A DNA stretch of 7,043 bases from assembly GCA_020431945.1 (NCBI GenBank), contig JAGQHH010000454.1, positions 1 through 7,043 on the forward strand, given 5' to 3'. The DNA comes from Cyanobacteria bacterium HKST-UBA02 (lineage in GTDB: Bacteria > Cyanobacteriota > Vampirovibrionia > Obscuribacterales > Obscuribacteraceae). This document shows, piece by piece, positions 6,574 through 7,043 of the stretch (within the stretch, counting starts at the first letter, position 1; every line of letters begins with the position of its first letter). Below the pieces are notes generated by a model that made no database searches, was not told where the DNA came from, and worked only from the letters and a program-made list of their open reading frames with translations. A program made the position numbers and the translations under genes.

Positions 6574-6738
6574 CTTGCGCGGGAAGCAAGGCACATGCTA
6601 GGTTGAAGGCATAGTGACCTCGGTCACTGCCCCGAATCCCACAGCAGACAACGCTTTTCATCCTGTCACCAGGACAACGGAGCGATAGGAATCTACGACC
6701 AGATGTAGATCCTCACTTGATCACGCCTTGATAAAGGC
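6574..6738 (+). promoter_or_regulatory. Structured 5' leader with five consecutive stem-loops
   Basis: Five local hairpins follow one another before the SD of the gene at 6757. SL1 is CTTGC/GCAAG (6574-6590, 7-nt loop). SL2 is AGTGAC-CTCG-GTCACT (6613-6628). SL3 is TCCTG-TCAC-CAGGA (6661-6674). SL4 is AGG(A)ATCTAC/GTAGATCCT (6687-6713, 9 bp with one bulged A, 8-nt loop). SL5 is GCCTT-GATA-AAGGC (6725-6738). GTGAC (6614-6618) could pair with GTCAC at 6623-6627 or at 6665-6669, which gives mutually exclusive folds. I recognise no known riboswitch class. Alternatively it could be a separate small RNA or a set of protein-binding dyads. Confidence 0.42.
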
Positions 6739-6742
6739 AAAA

Positions 6743-6746
6743 GGAG
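6743..6746 (+). promoter_or_regulatory. Shine-Dalgarno of the right-edge gene
   Basis: GGAG within AAAAGGAGAA lies 10 nt before the ATG at 6757. It decides the start of the gene that leaves the window. It sits in the segment enclosed by a possible 7-bp helix between TTGATCA (6717-6723) and TGATCAA (6758-6764). Confidence 0.65.
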
Positions 6747-6756
6747 AACAGAACAA

Positions 6757-7043
6757 ATGATCAATGTAGGAAATATTGCATATAAGGTCGACAGGCTGCC
6801 CGCCAACGCCCGCCAGACAGCGCTCACCACCTCCCATGAGTACGCAGGCAGCCCGCGATTTCTATCGCTCCTTTACCACATCAGAAATTTCCATGCCCTA
6901 ATCCCTCACAGGCTCGCAAATACTAATCGCGAGACAAAAACATACCCAAATGGGGGAAGGATCGGCTCGATGAAAAAGGGCATGTCCATATTTACGCGCT
7001 CGTACAGGCGCATCGCAAGGGAGATTCCAGTCATGAACAATCT
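6757..7043 (+). CDS. Partial gene, 5' end, product unknown
   Basis: An ATG at 6757 preceded by a good SD opens a frame with no stop for 95 codons to the window edge. The protein starts MINVGNIAYKVDRLPANA and contains an aromatic and His-bearing stretch SLLYHIRNFHALIP, then a basic segment around MKKGMSIFTRSYRRIARE. There is no signal peptide, no clear membrane helix and no motif that I recognise. Codon use (ATC, CTC, GCC, AGG, some ATA) resembles the rest of the window, which supports a real gene. It follows a structured leader, so its expression may be controlled after transcription starts. The gene could be of any length beyond the window. Confidence 0.65.
   Translation, partial: MINVGNIAYKVDRLPANARQTALTTSHEYAGSPRFLSLLYHIRNFHALIPHRLANTNRETKTYPNGGRIGSMKKGMSIFTRSYRRIAREIPVMNN

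Larger units (their letters stand above)
6299..6756. other. 458-bp intergenic region with stem-loops and an AT-rich patch
   Basis: No credible gene lies here: the short plus-strand frame ending at 6459 is a tail overlapping the fusion gene and has no SD. The region contains the stop-codon dyad, a 6-bp hairpin at 6363-6378, an AT-rich stretch at about 6440-6560 with a 9-bp inverted repeat, and the structured segment 6574-6738 before the next gene. The promoter of the gene at 6757 is probably in the AT-rich stretch, but I cannot place its boxes with confidence. Confidence 0.6.

Noticed and set aside
6574..6738. Known riboswitch (for example cobalamin, because of CACTGCCCC at 6625-6633)
   Set aside because: The other conserved cobalamin segments and the B12 box are not found in order, and signatures of the TPP, glycine, fluoride and GEMM classes are also absent by eye.
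1..7043. tRNA, rRNA, CRISPR arrays, insertion sequences
   Set aside because: There are no cloverleaf-like arms, no regularly spaced repeats and no transposase motifs or terminal inverted repeats with target duplications.

Overview
Bacterial DNA of roughly balanced G+C (by eye about half), with freely used ATA and AGA codons and readable Shine-Dalgarno (SD) sites at several genes. This does not look like an enteric genome. The large membrane-embedded spermidine-synthase-like protein and the papain-like/hydrolase fusion suggest an environmental bacterium, but the lineage cannot be named from this window. There are no tRNA, rRNA, CRISPR or transposase genes, and no phage structural genes.

Layout. 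The left half is a minus-strand block, read right to left. It starts with a GH24 phage-type lysozyme (start at 3999). After a 279-bp gap comes an 837-residue multi-spanning membrane protein with a central spermidine-synthase/methyltransferase fold (start at 3150), then a tightly coupled single-pass membrane protein of 170 residues (start at 624). A possible third gene begins at 36 and leaves the window. The 837- and 170-residue genes are almost certainly one operon: the SD of the second overlaps the stop codon of the first. The gap upstream of the operon holds a weak terminator-like site for the lysozyme, an 11-bp motif also found upstream of the lysozyme, and a perfect SD driving an 8-codon mini-ORF folded into an 8-bp hairpin.

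The right half is on the plus strand. A 643-residue protein joins an N-terminal papain-fold domain, whose catalytic cysteine is replaced by alanine, to a C-terminal alpha/beta hydrolase that keeps a Ser-Asp-His set. After 458 bp of non-coding DNA, a gene with a good SD opens at 6757 and runs off the right edge. The last 165 bp before it contain five successive stem-loops, plus a 7-bp helix that could close over its SD and start codon. This looks like a structured, possibly regulatory mRNA leader.

The lysozyme and the fusion protein are divergently transcribed from a 367-bp gap, but nothing in the sequence proves a functional link. The strongest candidates for new biology are the protease-dead papain/hydrolase fusion and the structured leader at the right edge.
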